NCBI GenBank assembly: GCA_036227345.1
Contig: CP109468.1
Span: 6,076,001 to 6,140,000, forward strand
DNA length: 64,000 nucleotides
Source: Streptomyces sp. NBC_01463
GTDB taxonomy: Bacteria; Actinomycetota; Actinomycetes; Streptomycetales; Streptomycetaceae
Direction: 5' to 3'
This document shows, in pieces, positions 28,193 through 36,745 of the stretch. The notes beneath the pieces were generated by a model. It was not told where the DNA came from and searched no databases. It saw only the letters and a list, made by a program, of their open reading frames with translations. The translations under genes and the position numbers were made by a program. Positions within the stretch are counted from its first letter, which is position 1. Each line of letters begins with the position of its first letter.

Positions 28193-28229
28193 GAGGCGGC
28201 GGCACCCTGTGCGGGGGTGCCGCCGCCTC
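28193..28229. terminator. ppdK terminator
   Basis: A perfect 15-bp stem (28193-28207 with 28215-28229) around a 7-nt loop, 80 bp after the ppdK stop. Confidence 0.8.
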
Positions 28230-28371
28230 GCCACGTCCGGGGTGCGTCCTGCGCGGGTCCGGGGCGGGCGCGTGTGGCGCACCGCCCGGGTGCCGGAATG
28301 TGAGCGCTTTCTTCGGTGGCGGTTATGCATTGCTTCGTTTAATGCGCAAAGAGATGAGCCGGAACGGACCG

Positions 28372-28409
28372 GGGTGCGGCCCATGGATCCCCATCCATGG
28401 GCCGCACCC
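28372..28409. repeat. Perfect 17-bp hairpin with CCCC loop
   Basis: Bases 28372-28388 pair without mismatch with 28393-28409 around CCCC. The arms contain CCATGGAT/ATCCATGG. It lies 245 bp before the next gene and 260 bp after ppdK. It does not follow any recognised ORF, so it may end a small RNA or act as a second barrier. Confidence 0.75.
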
Positions 28410-28588
28410 GGCTTACCCCCGTCGAGTGCGGAGCCGCACCGTCGCCAACCGCCGCCGAACGAGCAAAACCCCCCACGGCCTTCACTCGCTCTTCCGGTGG
28501 CTTCGGAATCGCACCCGACGTCGTACAGCCTTTCGGGTGACGGCAGGTCGAGGCGAGACGTTTCACCTCTGGCCGAAACCCCGTGGTG

Positions 28589-28627
28589 ACGTGTAGTTAC
28601 CCTTCGCATACTCTTGCGCGGGGGTAA
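28589..28627 (+). promoter_or_regulatory. Shared ACGTGTAGTTACCC motif and TTACCC dyad
   Basis: ACGTGTAGTTACCC at 28589-28602 matches the ppdK upstream site at 24971-24984 at 13 of 14 bases. TTACCC (28597-28602) and GGGTAA (28622-28627) form a dyad just upstream of the winged-helix gene. It is a candidate binding site for that regulator. Confidence 0.45.
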
Positions 28628-28653
28628 TTGCAGGTGCAAGGGGTGGGGGTTCG

Positions 28654-29664
28654 GTGCTGCGTATCCATGTCTCCGGATGGGACCTTTCCAAGGTGCGGAT
28701 GGCCACCGGGCCGGACGCATTATGGGAGACCATTCTCAGTTTTCACCGGCTGAGAGACCGGCGGGCTTCCACGGTGTTCGGGAAATGGCGCTCCGAAACC
28801 AGGCCGCGGTTGAATGGTGAAGTACGCCTGTTGTCCGCCGTGGTTCCACCGCGCGGCTATTTCCCGGACTTCCTGACGCCTTATCAGCTGGGCGCCGAAC
28901 CGATGGACTTCGCCACCGGAATGGAGGCCCTGCGCGACACCCCGCCCGAGCGGCTGCGGGCCGAGCTGGCGGTGCTCGGCGCCCAGGGATCCGCCGGCGG
29001 CCGGACCGCGACGGCCCGGGCGGTGACGCTGGACGCCCTGGGGGAGGGGCGCGCCGAGCCCCTGGGCCGCCTCATCGGGGTCCTGCGCGCCTACCACCGG
29101 GCCGCCGTCGAGCCGTACTGGCCGCACGTCCAGGCCAGCGTCGAGGCCGACCGGGCGGTCCGCGGCCGCGCGCTACTGGACGGCGGCGCCGAGGAACTGC
29201 TCGCCTCGCTGCCGCCCGTGATCCGCTGGCGGGCGCCGGTGCTGGAGGCGGACTACCCGGTCGACCGCGAACTCCACCTGGACGGACGCGGCCTGCTCCT
29301 CCAGCCGTCCTTCTTCTGCCGCGGCGCCCCGGTCGTCTACCGCGACCCGCTGCTGCCGCCGGTGCTCGTCTACCCGGTCACCCACGCCGCCGCCCCGGTA
29401 TTCGCCGAACCCGGCCCCTGGCTCGGCCGGCTGCTCGGGAACACCCGCTCGACGGTCCTGCGCGTCATCGGCGACGGCTGCACGACCAGCGAGCTCGCCC
29501 GCCGCGCCGGGGTCTCCCTCGCCTCGGCGAGCCAGCACGCCTGCGTGCTGCGCGAGGCGGGTCTCGTGCACACCCTGCGCCACGGCAGCTCGGTGCTGCA
29601 CACCCTCACCCCGCTGGGCGGTTCGCTGCTGAGGGGCGGTGCGCCGAAGCTCGCCATGTCCTGA
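28654..29664 (+). CDS. ArsR-like winged-helix regulator with large N-terminal domain
   Basis: A 336-residue protein. The first 250 residues (MLRIHVSGWDLSKVRMATG...) form a domain I know only as uncharacterised and common in actinobacterial ArsR-like regulators. The C-terminal 80 residues are a winged helix-turn-helix: NTRSTVLRVIGDGCTTSELARRAGVSLASASQHACVLREAGLV. No metal-binding cysteine motif is seen, so it is unlikely to be a metal sensor. The GTG at 28654 follows AGGGGTGGGGG. The dyad at 28597-28627 suggests autoregulation, and a related site stands before ppdK. Confidence 0.78.
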   Translation: MLRIHVSGWDLSKVRMATGPDALWETILSFHRLRDRRASTVFGKWRSETRPRLNGEVRLLSAVVPPRGYFPDFLTPYQLGAEPMDFATGMEALRDTPPERLRAELAVLGAQGSAGGRTATARAVTLDALGEGRAEPLGRLIGVLRAYHRAAVEPYWPHVQASVEADRAVRGRALLDGGAEELLASLPPVIRWRAPVLEADYPVDRELHLDGRGLLLQPSFFCRGAPVVYRDPLLPPVLVYPVTHAAAPVFAEPGPWLGRLLGNTRSTVLRVIGDGCTTSELARRAGVSLASASQHACVLREAGLVHTLRHGSSVLHTLTPLGGSLLRGGAPKLAMS

Positions 29665-29823
29665 CCCCCGGAGGTGCGGCCGCCCGGGAGGTTTTCCGCC
29701 GGACGCGGCGCGGGAAGGATTTTTCGTCCGGCGCCGATGAGTTCCCGGTGGCCCCGGCGTCTACCTGTCGTAACGCGTTCGGGAAACGCACACGGGACAC
29801 CACCGAGAGAGCGAGAGACGGCC

Positions 29824-30240
29824 ATGCCTCAGATGATCTTCGTCAACCTGCCGGTCAAGGACATCGAGACGACCAAGGGCTTCTTCGGCAAGCTCGGTTA
29901 CTCCTTCAACCCGCAGTTCAGCGACGAGCGCACCGCGTGTCTGGTCATCAGCGACACGATCTTCGCGATGCTCCTGGAGGAGCCGCGCTTCAAGGACTTC
30001 ACCAAGAAGGAGATCGCCGACGCCTCGAAGTCCACCGAGGTGATCCTGGCGCTGAGCGCCGACAGCCGCGAGAAGGTGGACGAGCTGGTGGACGCCGCGC
30101 TCGCCTCCGGCGGATCGCCCGCCAACGACACCCAGGACCTCGGCTTCATGTACGGCCGGTCCTTCCAGGACCCCGACCACCACATCTGGGAGGTCATCTG
30201 GATGGACCCGGCGGCGGTCGAGGCCGGCGGTCAGGGCTGA
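29824..30240 (+). CDS. VOC-superfamily (glyoxalase-like) protein
   Basis: A 138-residue protein with paired beta-alpha-beta-beta-beta modules: MIFVNLPVKDIETTKGFFGKLG in the first and FMYGRSFQDPDHHIWEVIWMDP in the second. The DPDHHIWEV segment is typical of glyoxalase/bleomycin-resistance-like proteins, where His and Glu can bind metal. The substrate cannot be inferred. ATG at 29824 follows GAGAGAG. A near-perfect 16-bp stem at 30252-30289 terminates it and separates it from the convergent PhoX-like gene. Confidence 0.85.
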   Translation: MPQMIFVNLPVKDIETTKGFFGKLGYSFNPQFSDERTACLVISDTIFAMLLEEPRFKDFTKKEIADASKSTEVILALSADSREKVDELVDAALASGGSPANDTQDLGFMYGRSFQDPDHHIWEVIWMDPAAVEAGGQG

Positions 30241-30251
30241 TGAACCACGAG

Positions 30252-30289
30252 CCGGCCGTGCGGCGCCGCGTGAGGCGCCGCACAGCCGG
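30252..30289. terminator. Terminator between VOC and PhoX-like genes
   Basis: Arms 30252-30267 and 30274-30289 pair at 15 of 16 positions around a 6-nt loop. Both flanking genes are convergent, so it probably works in both directions. Confidence 0.75.
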
Positions 30290-30293
30290 GGGT

Positions 30294-31460
30294 TCAGCCG
30301 CGGAACGGTCCCGTGACCTCGTAGGTGATACCGCCGGATGAGCTTCCGCTCGTCCCGCGCTGCGAGGAGAAGTAGAGCCGGGTGCCGTCCGGCGAGAAGG
30401 CCGGGCCGGTGATCTCCGAGCCGGACTGGCCGCTGATCCGCAGGAACGGGGCGACGGTGTCGTCCGGGGTGATCAGGCAGATCTCCATGTTCCCGCCGTC
30501 CTCGGCGACGTACAGATCGCCCGAGACGGACCGGGTGACGTTGTCCACGCCGGTCAGCGGGGCCGAGCCGCCCGTGACGAGCGAGTCGTCGTAGGCGAGC
30601 GAGATGCTGGACGCGTTCGCGTCGTACGCCCACACCCGGTTGTCGCCCTTCGTGGTGAACCAGCAGGTGCCCGCCGCGTAGAAGCAGCCCTCACCGCCGT
30701 TGAACACCTTGGCGCCGGAGACCTGGTAGCGGGTCAGGGTGGGGGAGCCGTCCGGGTCGGGGACCGTCGTCCAGGTCACCGGGCCCGAGGTGCCGGTGCC
30801 GGCGACCAGGACCTGAAGGGTGCCGGAGGACAGGCTGCCCCAGGTGGTGGGGCGGAAGCGGTAGAAGCGGCCGTCCGTCTCGTCCTCGGTGAGGTAGACG
30901 TATCCGTGGTCGGGGTCGGCGGCCGCCGCCTCGTGCTTGAAGCGGCCCAGCGCGGGGCGCCGCACGGCCGCGTTCACGCCCCAGGGGTCCGTCTCGTGGA
31001 CGTAGCCGCGGCTGACCTCCTCGCACGACAGCCAGGTGTTCCACGGGGTGCGGCCGCCCGCGCAGTTGTTGTCGGTGCCGGACAGGATCCGGTAGGCGGA
31101 GGTGACGGTTCCGGAGGAGTCGAAGCGCACCGCGCTCGCCCCGCCGCCACTGCCCGAGGAGACCTCGGCGTTGGAGACGTAGATCCAGCCGCTGCCGTCG
31201 GCGAACGTGGCGCCGCCGTCGGGCGCGCTGTGCCAGGCGTACGAGGTGCCGGGGACGGTCTGTCCCGAGCGGGCGACGATTCTGCTGGTGAAGCCGCTCG
31301 GCAGCAGGATGCCATTGCCGTTGGCGGCCTGCAGTGCGCCGTACGGGCCGGCGGCCGGCTGGGCCGGGCCGGCGAAGGCGGCACCCCGCCACAGGGTGCC
31401 GCCGAACGCGGCCGCCGAGCCGCCGATCACCGCTGTGCGCAAGAAGGTCCGACGTTCCAC
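30294..31460 (-). CDS. PhoX-like (DUF839) secreted phosphatase-family protein
   Basis: A 388-residue protein. The N-terminus VERRTFLRTAVIGGSAAAFG is a Tat signal, so it is exported folded. The mature part resembles the PhoX/DUF839 beta-propeller: NTWLSCEEVSRGYVHETDP, FKHEAAAADPDHGYVYLTED, DNRVWAYD and LYVAEDGGNMEICLI. PhoX enzymes hydrolyse phosphoesters with calcium and iron. The GTG at 31460 has GGAG 5 nt upstream. Upstream direct repeats fit a PHO box, in line with a phosphate-starvation role. Catalytic activity of this divergent copy is inferred. Confidence 0.82.
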   Translation of the reverse strand: MERRTFLRTAVIGGSAAAFGGTLWRGAAFAGPAQPAAGPYGALQAANGNGILLPSGFTSRIVARSGQTVPGTSYAWHSAPDGGATFADGSGWIYVSNAEVSSGSGGGASAVRFDSSGTVTSAYRILSGTDNNCAGGRTPWNTWLSCEEVSRGYVHETDPWGVNAAVRRPALGRFKHEAAAADPDHGYVYLTEDETDGRFYRFRPTTWGSLSSGTLQVLVAGTGTSGPVTWTTVPDPDGSPTLTRYQVSGAKVFNGGEGCFYAAGTCWFTTKGDNRVWAYDANASSISLAYDDSLVTGGSAPLTGVDNVTRSVSGDLYVAEDGGNMEICLITPDDTVAPFLRISGQSGSEITGPAFSPDGTRLYFSSQRGTSGSSSGGITYEVTGPFRG

Positions 31461-31523
31461 GATCACTCCACGGGTGACGTGAGGGCCCGCCGGTCCGGTC
31501 GGCCCGGCGGGTCGAACGTCAGG

Positions 31524-31567
31524 ACAGTAGAGGCGCGCAGTTGACGGAGCGTCAACGGTCGGTGAAC
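31524..31567 (-). promoter_or_regulatory. PHO-box-like direct repeats and -10 before the PhoX-like gene
   Basis: On the minus strand three 11-nt units follow each other: GTTCACCGACC (31567-31557), GTTGACGCTCC (31556-31546) and GTCAACTGCGC (31545-31535). The first matches the Streptomyces PhoP core GTTCACC exactly. TACTGT at 31529-31524 would serve as -10. PhoP activation under phosphate limitation is the likely control. Confidence 0.7.
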
Positions 31568-31576
31568 GGCCCGGGG

Positions 31577-31948
31577 TCAGTCCGCGCGGACCTCGAAGAC
31601 CGGCACGGAGACCTCGTCGTCGTCGAGGCAGGCGCCCGTCGCGAGGTCGAAGCGCTGCTTCAGCAGGGGCGAGGCGACGAACGGCTGCCCGCCCTGCGAG
31701 CCGACCAGTCCGCGCGACAGGACGTACGCACCGGTGAACGGGTCGCGGTTGTCGATCGCGTACGCACGCCCCGCCCGGTCCACGAACAGCGCGACCTGCC
31801 GGCCGTCCGGGAGGAGTGCGGCGACGCCTCGCCCCGGCGTCAGCAGGGAGCGGTCGCAGACCGTGAGCCAGTCGTCCCCGGCGGCGAGCCGGATGACCCG
31901 GGTGTCCTGCGCGGTCTCCATCGTCCCGTTCAGCGTCTGGGTCGTCAT
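31577..31948 (-). CDS. nirD: Nitrite reductase small subunit
   Basis: A 123-residue Rieske-like protein: VDRAGRAYAIDNRDPFTGAYVLSRGLVG and a C-terminal PLLKQRFDLATGACLDD segment. NirD-type proteins have the Rieske fold but lack the cluster ligands, and here the usual CxH pairs are indeed missing. It works with NirB in NADH-dependent reduction of nitrite to ammonium. The ATG overlaps the nirB stop by one base (TGATG), showing tight coupling. Confidence 0.93.
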   Translation of the reverse strand: MTTQTLNGTMETAQDTRVIRLAAGDDWLTVCDRSLLTPGRGVAALLPDGRQVALFVDRAGRAYAIDNRDPFTGAYVLSRGLVGSQGGQPFVASPLLKQRFDLATGACLDDDEVSVPVFEVRAD

Positions 31949-34542
31949 CAGGATGCGGTCCCTTCGAGAGTGCGGATGGCGAGCACCGGTCCGGCGAGGA
32001 TGTCCAGGTCGGGCTTGACCTGGTCGCGTTCCGGGACGAACTTCACGGACGGGTCGGGGGCGTCGGGTGCGTTGACGAAGGTCACGAAGCGGCGCAGCCG
32101 CTCCGGGTCGTTGATGGTCTCGGCCCACTCGTCGCGGTAGCCGCGCACGTGGTCGGCCATCAGCCGCTCCAGCTCGTCGCAGAGCCCCAGCGAGTCGTGG
32201 ACGACGACGTCCCGGACGTGCTCCAGGCCGCCCTCGATGCGGTCCAGCCAGGTCGAGGTGCGCTCCAGCCGGTCCGCCGTGCGGATGTAGAACATCAGGA
32301 ACCGGTCGATGAGCCGCACCAGTTCGGCGTCCGAGAGGTCCTGGGCGAGCAGGTCCGCGTGGCGCGGGGTGGCACCGCCGTTGCCGCCCACGTACAGGTT
32401 CCAGCCCTGGGCGGTGGCGATGATCCCGAAGTCCTTGCCGCGGGCCTCCGCGCACTCCCGGGCGCAGCCCGAGACCGCCGACTTCAGCTTGTGCGGGGAG
32501 CGCAGGCCCCGGTAGCGCAGCTCCAGGTCGATCGCCATCTTCACCGAGTCCTGCACGCCGTAGCGGCACCAGGTCTGCCCCACACAGGACTTGACCGTCC
32601 GCAGCGACTTCCCGTACGCGTGCCCCGACTCGAAGCCCGCGTCGACCAGCCGGGTCCAGATCAGCGGCAGCTGGTCGACGCGGGCACCGAACAGGTCGAT
32701 CCGCTGACCACCGGTGATCTTGGTGTAGAGGCCGAAGTCCCGGGCCACCTCACCGATCACGATCAGCTTCTCCGGGGTGATCTCGCCGCCGGGGATGCGC
32801 GGCACGATCGAGTAGGAGCCGTTGCGCTGGAGGTTGGCGAGGAAGTGGTCGTTGGTGTCCTGGAGGGCCGCCTGCTCGCCGTCCAGGACGTAGCCGCTCG
32901 CGCCGACCGTCGGCGCCAGCGAGGCGATGACGGAGCCGACCGTCGGCTTGCAGACCTCGCAGCCGTCGCCCCCGCGCGCCGCCTCACGGCCGTGCGAGTC
33001 GAGCAGCTCGGCGTAGGAGGTGATCTCCAGGGTGCGGACGATCTCGTACAGCTCGCTGCGGGTGTACGGGAAGCAGCCGCACAGGCCCTTGTCCTGGCTC
33101 TGCGGGAGCAGCTGCCCGATGACCTTGACGCAACTGCCGCAGCCGGTACCCGCCTTGGTGCACTTCTTCACCTCGGGCAGCGTGGTGTGCTCGCAGATCG
33201 CGCCCTTGGTGACGTTGTGGCAGGAGCAGATGACCGCCTCGTCGGGCAGCGAGGACGGGCCGAGGGTGACCGGGCCGCCCGCGCCGGCCGGCAGTACCAG
33301 CTGCTCGGGGGCGACCGGCAGGACCGTGCCCGTCATCGGGCGCAGCGTGCCGTATTGGTCGGCGTCCCCGACGAGCACCCCGCCGAGCAGTGTGCCGTCC
33401 CGGCCGATCACCAGCTTCTTGTAGACGCCGGAGCGGGAGTCCGCGTACACGACGTCGAGGCAGCCCTCGGAGGTGCCGTGCGCGTCACCGAAGGACGCCA
33501 CGTCCACGCCGAGGAGCTTCAGCTTCGTCGACAGGTCGGCGCCGGTGAACGCCGCCTCGTTGCCCGCGATCACCTCGGCGGCCGTCTGCGCCATCTCGTA
33601 GCCGGGCGCCACCAGCCCGTACACCCGGCCGTCGGAGGCGAGCGCGCACTCGCCGATCGCGAAGACCGCCGGGTCGGAGGTGCGGCACTCGTCGTCGACG
33701 ATGATGCCGCCGCGCTGGCCGACGGCCAGACCGCAGTCCCGGGCCAGCTGGTCGCGGGGCCTGACGCCGGCCGAGAAGACCACCAGGTCCGTGGCGAGCG
33801 AGGAGCCGTCGGAGAGCGACATCCCGTTCACCGAGCCGTCCTCGCCCGCGGTGACCTCCTGGGTGCCGACGCCCGTGTGGACGGTCAGGCCCATGTTCTC
33901 GATGGTGCGCAGCAGCGCCGCGCCGCCGCCGTCGTCGACCTGGACGGGCATCAGCCGGGGTGCGAACTCGACCACGTGCGTGTCCAGTCCGAGCCCCTTG
34001 AGCGCGCCCGCCGCCTCCAGGCCGAGCAGTCCGCCGCCGACGACCGCGCCGGTCGTCGCCGTCTTCGCGTACTCCTCGATCGCGAGCAGGTCCTCGATGG
34101 TGCGGTAGACGAAGCAGCCCTCGGTGTCCTTGCCCGGGACGGGCGGGACGAACGGGTACGAGCCGGTGGCCAGCACCAGCGTGTCGTAACGGAAGGTCTC
34201 ACCGGAGCGCGCGGTGACCGTGCGCGCCTCGCGGTCCAGCGAATCGGCCGGGTCGCCGACCCGCAGCTCGAAGCCGTGCCGCTCCATGAAGCCCTGCTCG
34301 ACGAGCGACAGGTCCTCGGGGGTCTTCCCCGAGAAGTACGAGGTCAGCTGCACCCGGTCGTAGGCGGCGCGGGGCTCCTCGCACAGGACGACGACCCGGG
34401 CGGTGCCCGCGGTGGCCGTCAGCCCGCGGTCGGCGAGGGCCTCCAGGAAACGCTGGCCGACCATTCCGTGTCCGACGACCACGATGGTCGGCACGGCCGC
34501 CGCGGTGGAGGTGTGGGCGGTCGGGAACGTGGACACCGGCAT
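31948..34542 (-). CDS. nirB: Assimilatory nitrite reductase large subunit
   Basis: An 864-residue enzyme reducing nitrite to ammonium with NAD(P)H. Domains in order: FAD/NAD(P) domain (TIVVVGHGMVGQRFLEAL, about 1-420); a BFD-type [2Fe-2S] domain (VICSCHNVTKGAICE ... CTKAGTGCGSCV, about 425-475); a second Cys-rich BFD-like stretch ending GCEVCKP; then the siroheme/[4Fe-4S] domain. In the last, the ligands CVGQTWC and CARECA are present. The ATG at 34542 follows GGAGG. One base separates it from the stop of the upstream FAD reductase gene, so three genes form the nir operon. Confidence 0.95.
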   Translation of the reverse strand: MPVSTFPTAHTSTAAAVPTIVVVGHGMVGQRFLEALADRGLTATAGTARVVVLCEEPRAAYDRVQLTSYFSGKTPEDLSLVEQGFMERHGFELRVGDPADSLDREARTVTARSGETFRYDTLVLATGSYPFVPPVPGKDTEGCFVYRTIEDLLAIEEYAKTATTGAVVGGGLLGLEAAGALKGLGLDTHVVEFAPRLMPVQVDDGGGAALLRTIENMGLTVHTGVGTQEVTAGEDGSVNGMSLSDGSSLATDLVVFSAGVRPRDQLARDCGLAVGQRGGIIVDDECRTSDPAVFAIGECALASDGRVYGLVAPGYEMAQTAAEVIAGNEAAFTGADLSTKLKLLGVDVASFGDAHGTSEGCLDVVYADSRSGVYKKLVIGRDGTLLGGVLVGDADQYGTLRPMTGTVLPVAPEQLVLPAGAGGPVTLGPSSLPDEAVICSCHNVTKGAICEHTTLPEVKKCTKAGTGCGSCVKVIGQLLPQSQDKGLCGCFPYTRSELYEIVRTLEITSYAELLDSHGREAARGGDGCEVCKPTVGSVIASLAPTVGASGYVLDGEQAALQDTNDHFLANLQRNGSYSIVPRIPGGEITPEKLIVIGEVARDFGLYTKITGGQRIDLFGARVDQLPLIWTRLVDAGFESGHAYGKSLRTVKSCVGQTWCRYGVQDSVKMAIDLELRYRGLRSPHKLKSAVSGCARECAEARGKDFGIIATAQGWNLYVGGNGGATPRHADLLAQDLSDAELVRLIDRFLMFYIRTADRLERTSTWLDRIEGGLEHVRDVVVHDSLGLCDELERLMADHVRGYRDEWAETINDPERLRRFVTFVNAPDAPDPSVKFVPERDQVKPDLDILAGPVLAIRTLEGTAS

Positions 34543-34543
34543 C

Positions 34544-35758
34544 TCAGAAGCCTCCGTCGTTGGTGAGCAGGTGGAGCAGGGACGTTTCGGCGGGGAGCGG
34601 TTCGTCGTCCTGCCAGGTGCGGGCCAGGGTGCCGACCGCGGCGAGATCGCCGAGCAGCACACCGCCCGCCAGCCGGTCGCCGCGGACGACGACCGTGCGG
34701 TACGCGCCCCGGGTGGCGTCCGCCAGCCGGATCACGTCGTCGCCGGGCAGCGGCCGGGAGTCGCCGAAGGCGGCGAGGTCGAGCGATCCGGTGCCGGGGT
34801 CGGCCGGCCCGTTCAGCGTCAGCCGGGTCAGGGCCCGGGTGCCGTCGTAGCGGGCGGGTCGCCCGGCCAGCACTTCGGCCAGCACATCGGCCTGCTCCAG
34901 CGCCGGGCCCGCGAGCCCGTACACGGTGGAGCGGTGCTCGGCGCAGTCCCCGACGGCGTGGATGTACGGATCGGAGGTGCGCAGCTCGTCGTCGACGACG
35001 ACGCCCTTGCGGACCTCCAGACCGGCCGCCTGCGCGAGGCCCGTCCGGGGACGCACCCCGCAGGCCAGCACGGTGATCTCGGCCGCCAGCTCGTAGCCGT
35101 CGGCGAGCTCCACGGCCCGCACCGCGCCGTCCGCGCAGCGCAGCCCGCGCACCCGGCACTCGGTGTGCACCTCGACGCCGAGGGACTCCAGGTGCCGTCG
35201 CAGCAGTCCGGCCGACTCGGCGTCCAGCTGCCGTTCCATGAGGTGCTCGCCCTGCTGGGCCAGCACCACCTGGGCGCCGCACTCGGCCAGTGCCCGGGCC
35301 GCCGAGACACCGAGGAGACCGCCGCCGATGACGACCGCGCTCACCCCCGGACGCACCGAGGCGCGCAGCGCCAGGCAGTCGTCCAGGGTGCGAAAGGCGT
35401 GCACCCCGTCCGGCATGGTGTTCCCGAGCCCGCGCAGCGGCGGGAGCACCGGGTTGGAACCGGTCGCGAGCACCAGCCGGCCGTAGTGCACGACGCTTCC
35501 GTCGTCGCAGTGCACCAGCCGGTCGGCCCGGTCGATCCGCACCACCCGCACCCCGCGCCTGACCTCGGCCGGGGGAAGCGCGATGACGTCCGCCGGATAC
35601 CGCCCGGCCAGCACCTCGGCCAGCAGCACCCGGTTGTAGGGGGCGTGCGACTCCTCGCCGATGACGGTGACATCGGGCACCCGGGCGGCGAGCCGTGCGC
35701 CCGCCATCCCGGCACCGATCACCACCACCCGCGCCGTGTTCTCCGTCCGTGTCCTCAT
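34544..35758 (-). CDS. FAD-dependent NAD(P)H oxidoreductase of the nir operon
   Basis: A 404-residue flavoprotein homologous to the first domain of NirB. The FAD-binding RVVVIGAGMAGARLA, NAD-binding SAVVIGGGLLGVSAARAL and C-terminal YIHAVGDCAEH segments are visible. It lacks BFD, siroheme and iron-sulfur domains and is complete rather than truncated. Similar proteins serve as electron-transfer partners (NasB-like) for nitrate reductase in assimilation. It is the first gene of the operon. The promoter region (35769-35808) contains GTAAC- and GAAAC-like sites for GlnR. Confidence 0.88.
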   Translation of the reverse strand: MRTRTENTARVVVIGAGMAGARLAARVPDVTVIGEESHAPYNRVLLAEVLAGRYPADVIALPPAEVRRGVRVVRIDRADRLVHCDDGSVVHYGRLVLATGSNPVLPPLRGLGNTMPDGVHAFRTLDDCLALRASVRPGVSAVVIGGGLLGVSAARALAECGAQVVLAQQGEHLMERQLDAESAGLLRRHLESLGVEVHTECRVRGLRCADGAVRAVELADGYELAAEITVLACGVRPRTGLAQAAGLEVRKGVVVDDELRTSDPYIHAVGDCAEHRSTVYGLAGPALEQADVLAEVLAGRPARYDGTRALTRLTLNGPADPGTGSLDLAAFGDSRPLPGDDVIRLADATRGAYRTVVVRGDRLAGGVLLGDLAAVGTLARTWQDDEPLPAETSLLHLLTNDGGF

Positions 35759-35768
35759 GACAGGAAGC

Positions 35769-35808
35769 GTGACCGGAGGGTGTTACCCGTCCGGATCCCC
35801 TCTGTTTC
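35769..35808 (-). promoter_or_regulatory. Candidate GlnR site before the nir operon
   Basis: On the minus strand GAAAC (35808-35804) and GTAAC (35786-35782) are exactly 22 bp apart. A GATCC b-site-like element lies at 35797-35793 and GTCAC follows at 35773-35769. The pattern resembles the GlnR consensus gTnAC-n6-GaAAC. It is degenerate, so the call is moderate. Confidence 0.45.
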
Positions 35809-35941
35809 CCGGGAGGAACCTTGCGCTCAGCGCCCGCGCAAGGCGCCTGTGAGGGCGGGACGACGGCGGCAAGCTCAGGGTTGGCTCACGAATCCGGCAG
35901 CGGTTGGACGCGACACGAGCCGTTTCCTTAGGGTCGGGATC

Positions 35942-36730
35942 ATGCCTGACATCACTCTGACCACCCTGGTCGTACTGTGCCTCGCCGCGGCCGCGGCCGG
36001 CTGGATCGACGCCGTGGTCGGAGGTGGCGGCCTCCTCCTGCTGCCCGCGCTGCTGCTCGGCCTGCCGCACCTCCCGGCCGCCCAGATCCTCGGCACCAAC
36101 AAGGCGGTCGCCATCGTCGGCACCTCGGGCGCCGCCGTCACCTATGCGCGCAAGGCCCCGGTGAAGGTCGGCACGGCGATACGGATCGGGCTCGCCGCCC
36201 TGGCCGGATCGATGACCGGCGCGTTCTTCGCCGCCGGGATCAGCAGCGAGGTGCTGCGCCCGGTGATCATGGTGGTGCTGGTGGCCGTCGCCGCGTTCGT
36301 GATGCTGCGGCCCCAGTTCGGCCGGTCCGCCGCGGACGGCACGGCGCCCGGGGTCACCCGGGCCCGTACCGTCACCGCGATCGTCCTGGTGGGCGGCGGC
36401 ATCGGCCTGTACGACGGACTGTTCGGACCGGGCACCGGCACCTTCCTCGTGCTGGCGCTCACCGCGGTGCTCCACCTCGACCTGGTGACGGCCTCCGCCA
36501 CCGCCAAGATCGTCAACGTCTGCACCAACGGCGGCGCCCTGGCGATGTTCGCCTACCAGGGCAACGTGCTGTGGCAGCTGGCCGCGCTGATGGCGGTGTT
36601 CAACCTGGCGGGCGGCCTGTTCGGGGCGAGGATGGCGCTGCGCAAGGGCAGCGAGTTCGTCCGCGGGGTGCTGCTGGTGGTCGTCTTCTCCCTGGTCGCG
36701 AAGCTCGCCTTCGACCAGTGGCACGCCTGA
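35942..36730 (+). CDS. TSUP (TauE/SafE) family transporter
   Basis: A 262-residue membrane protein with about eight helices. The first is MPDITLTTLVVLCLAAAAAGWIDAVVGGGG-like and contains the DAVVGGGG motif; a repeat-like GLYDGLFGPGTGT follows in the second half, both typical for TSUP. These carriers move small anions such as sulfite, sulfonates or carboxylates. Divergent from the nir operon, so a role in nitrogen or sulfur anion transport is possible but unproven. The ATG at 35942 has no RBS and stands 7 nt after TAGGGT (35929-35934), so a leaderless mRNA is likely. Confidence 0.85.
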   Translation: MPDITLTTLVVLCLAAAAAGWIDAVVGGGGLLLLPALLLGLPHLPAAQILGTNKAVAIVGTSGAAVTYARKAPVKVGTAIRIGLAALAGSMTGAFFAAGISSEVLRPVIMVVLVAVAAFVMLRPQFGRSAADGTAPGVTRARTVTAIVLVGGGIGLYDGLFGPGTGTFLVLALTAVLHLDLVTASATAKIVNVCTNGGALAMFAYQGNVLWQLAALMAVFNLAGGLFGARMALRKGSEFVRGVLLVVVFSLVAKLAFDQWHA

Positions 36731-36745
36731 GCGTCGCAGGGTCCC

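Larger units (their letters stand above)
28113..28653. other. 541-bp intergenic region between ppdK and the winged-helix gene
   Basis: No reliable gene is seen; a 98-codon frame from GTG at 28300 lacks an RBS and reads as non-coding. The region contains two strong hairpins (28193-28229 and 28372-28409) and unusually AT-rich patches around 28300-28350. Near 28589-28627 there is a TTACCC/GGGTAA dyad. Confidence 0.55.

Noticed and set aside
28300..28596. 98-codon frame after ppdK starting at GTG
   Set aside because: No ribosome binding site, passes through a perfect hairpin, and has Arg-rich random-looking sequence.
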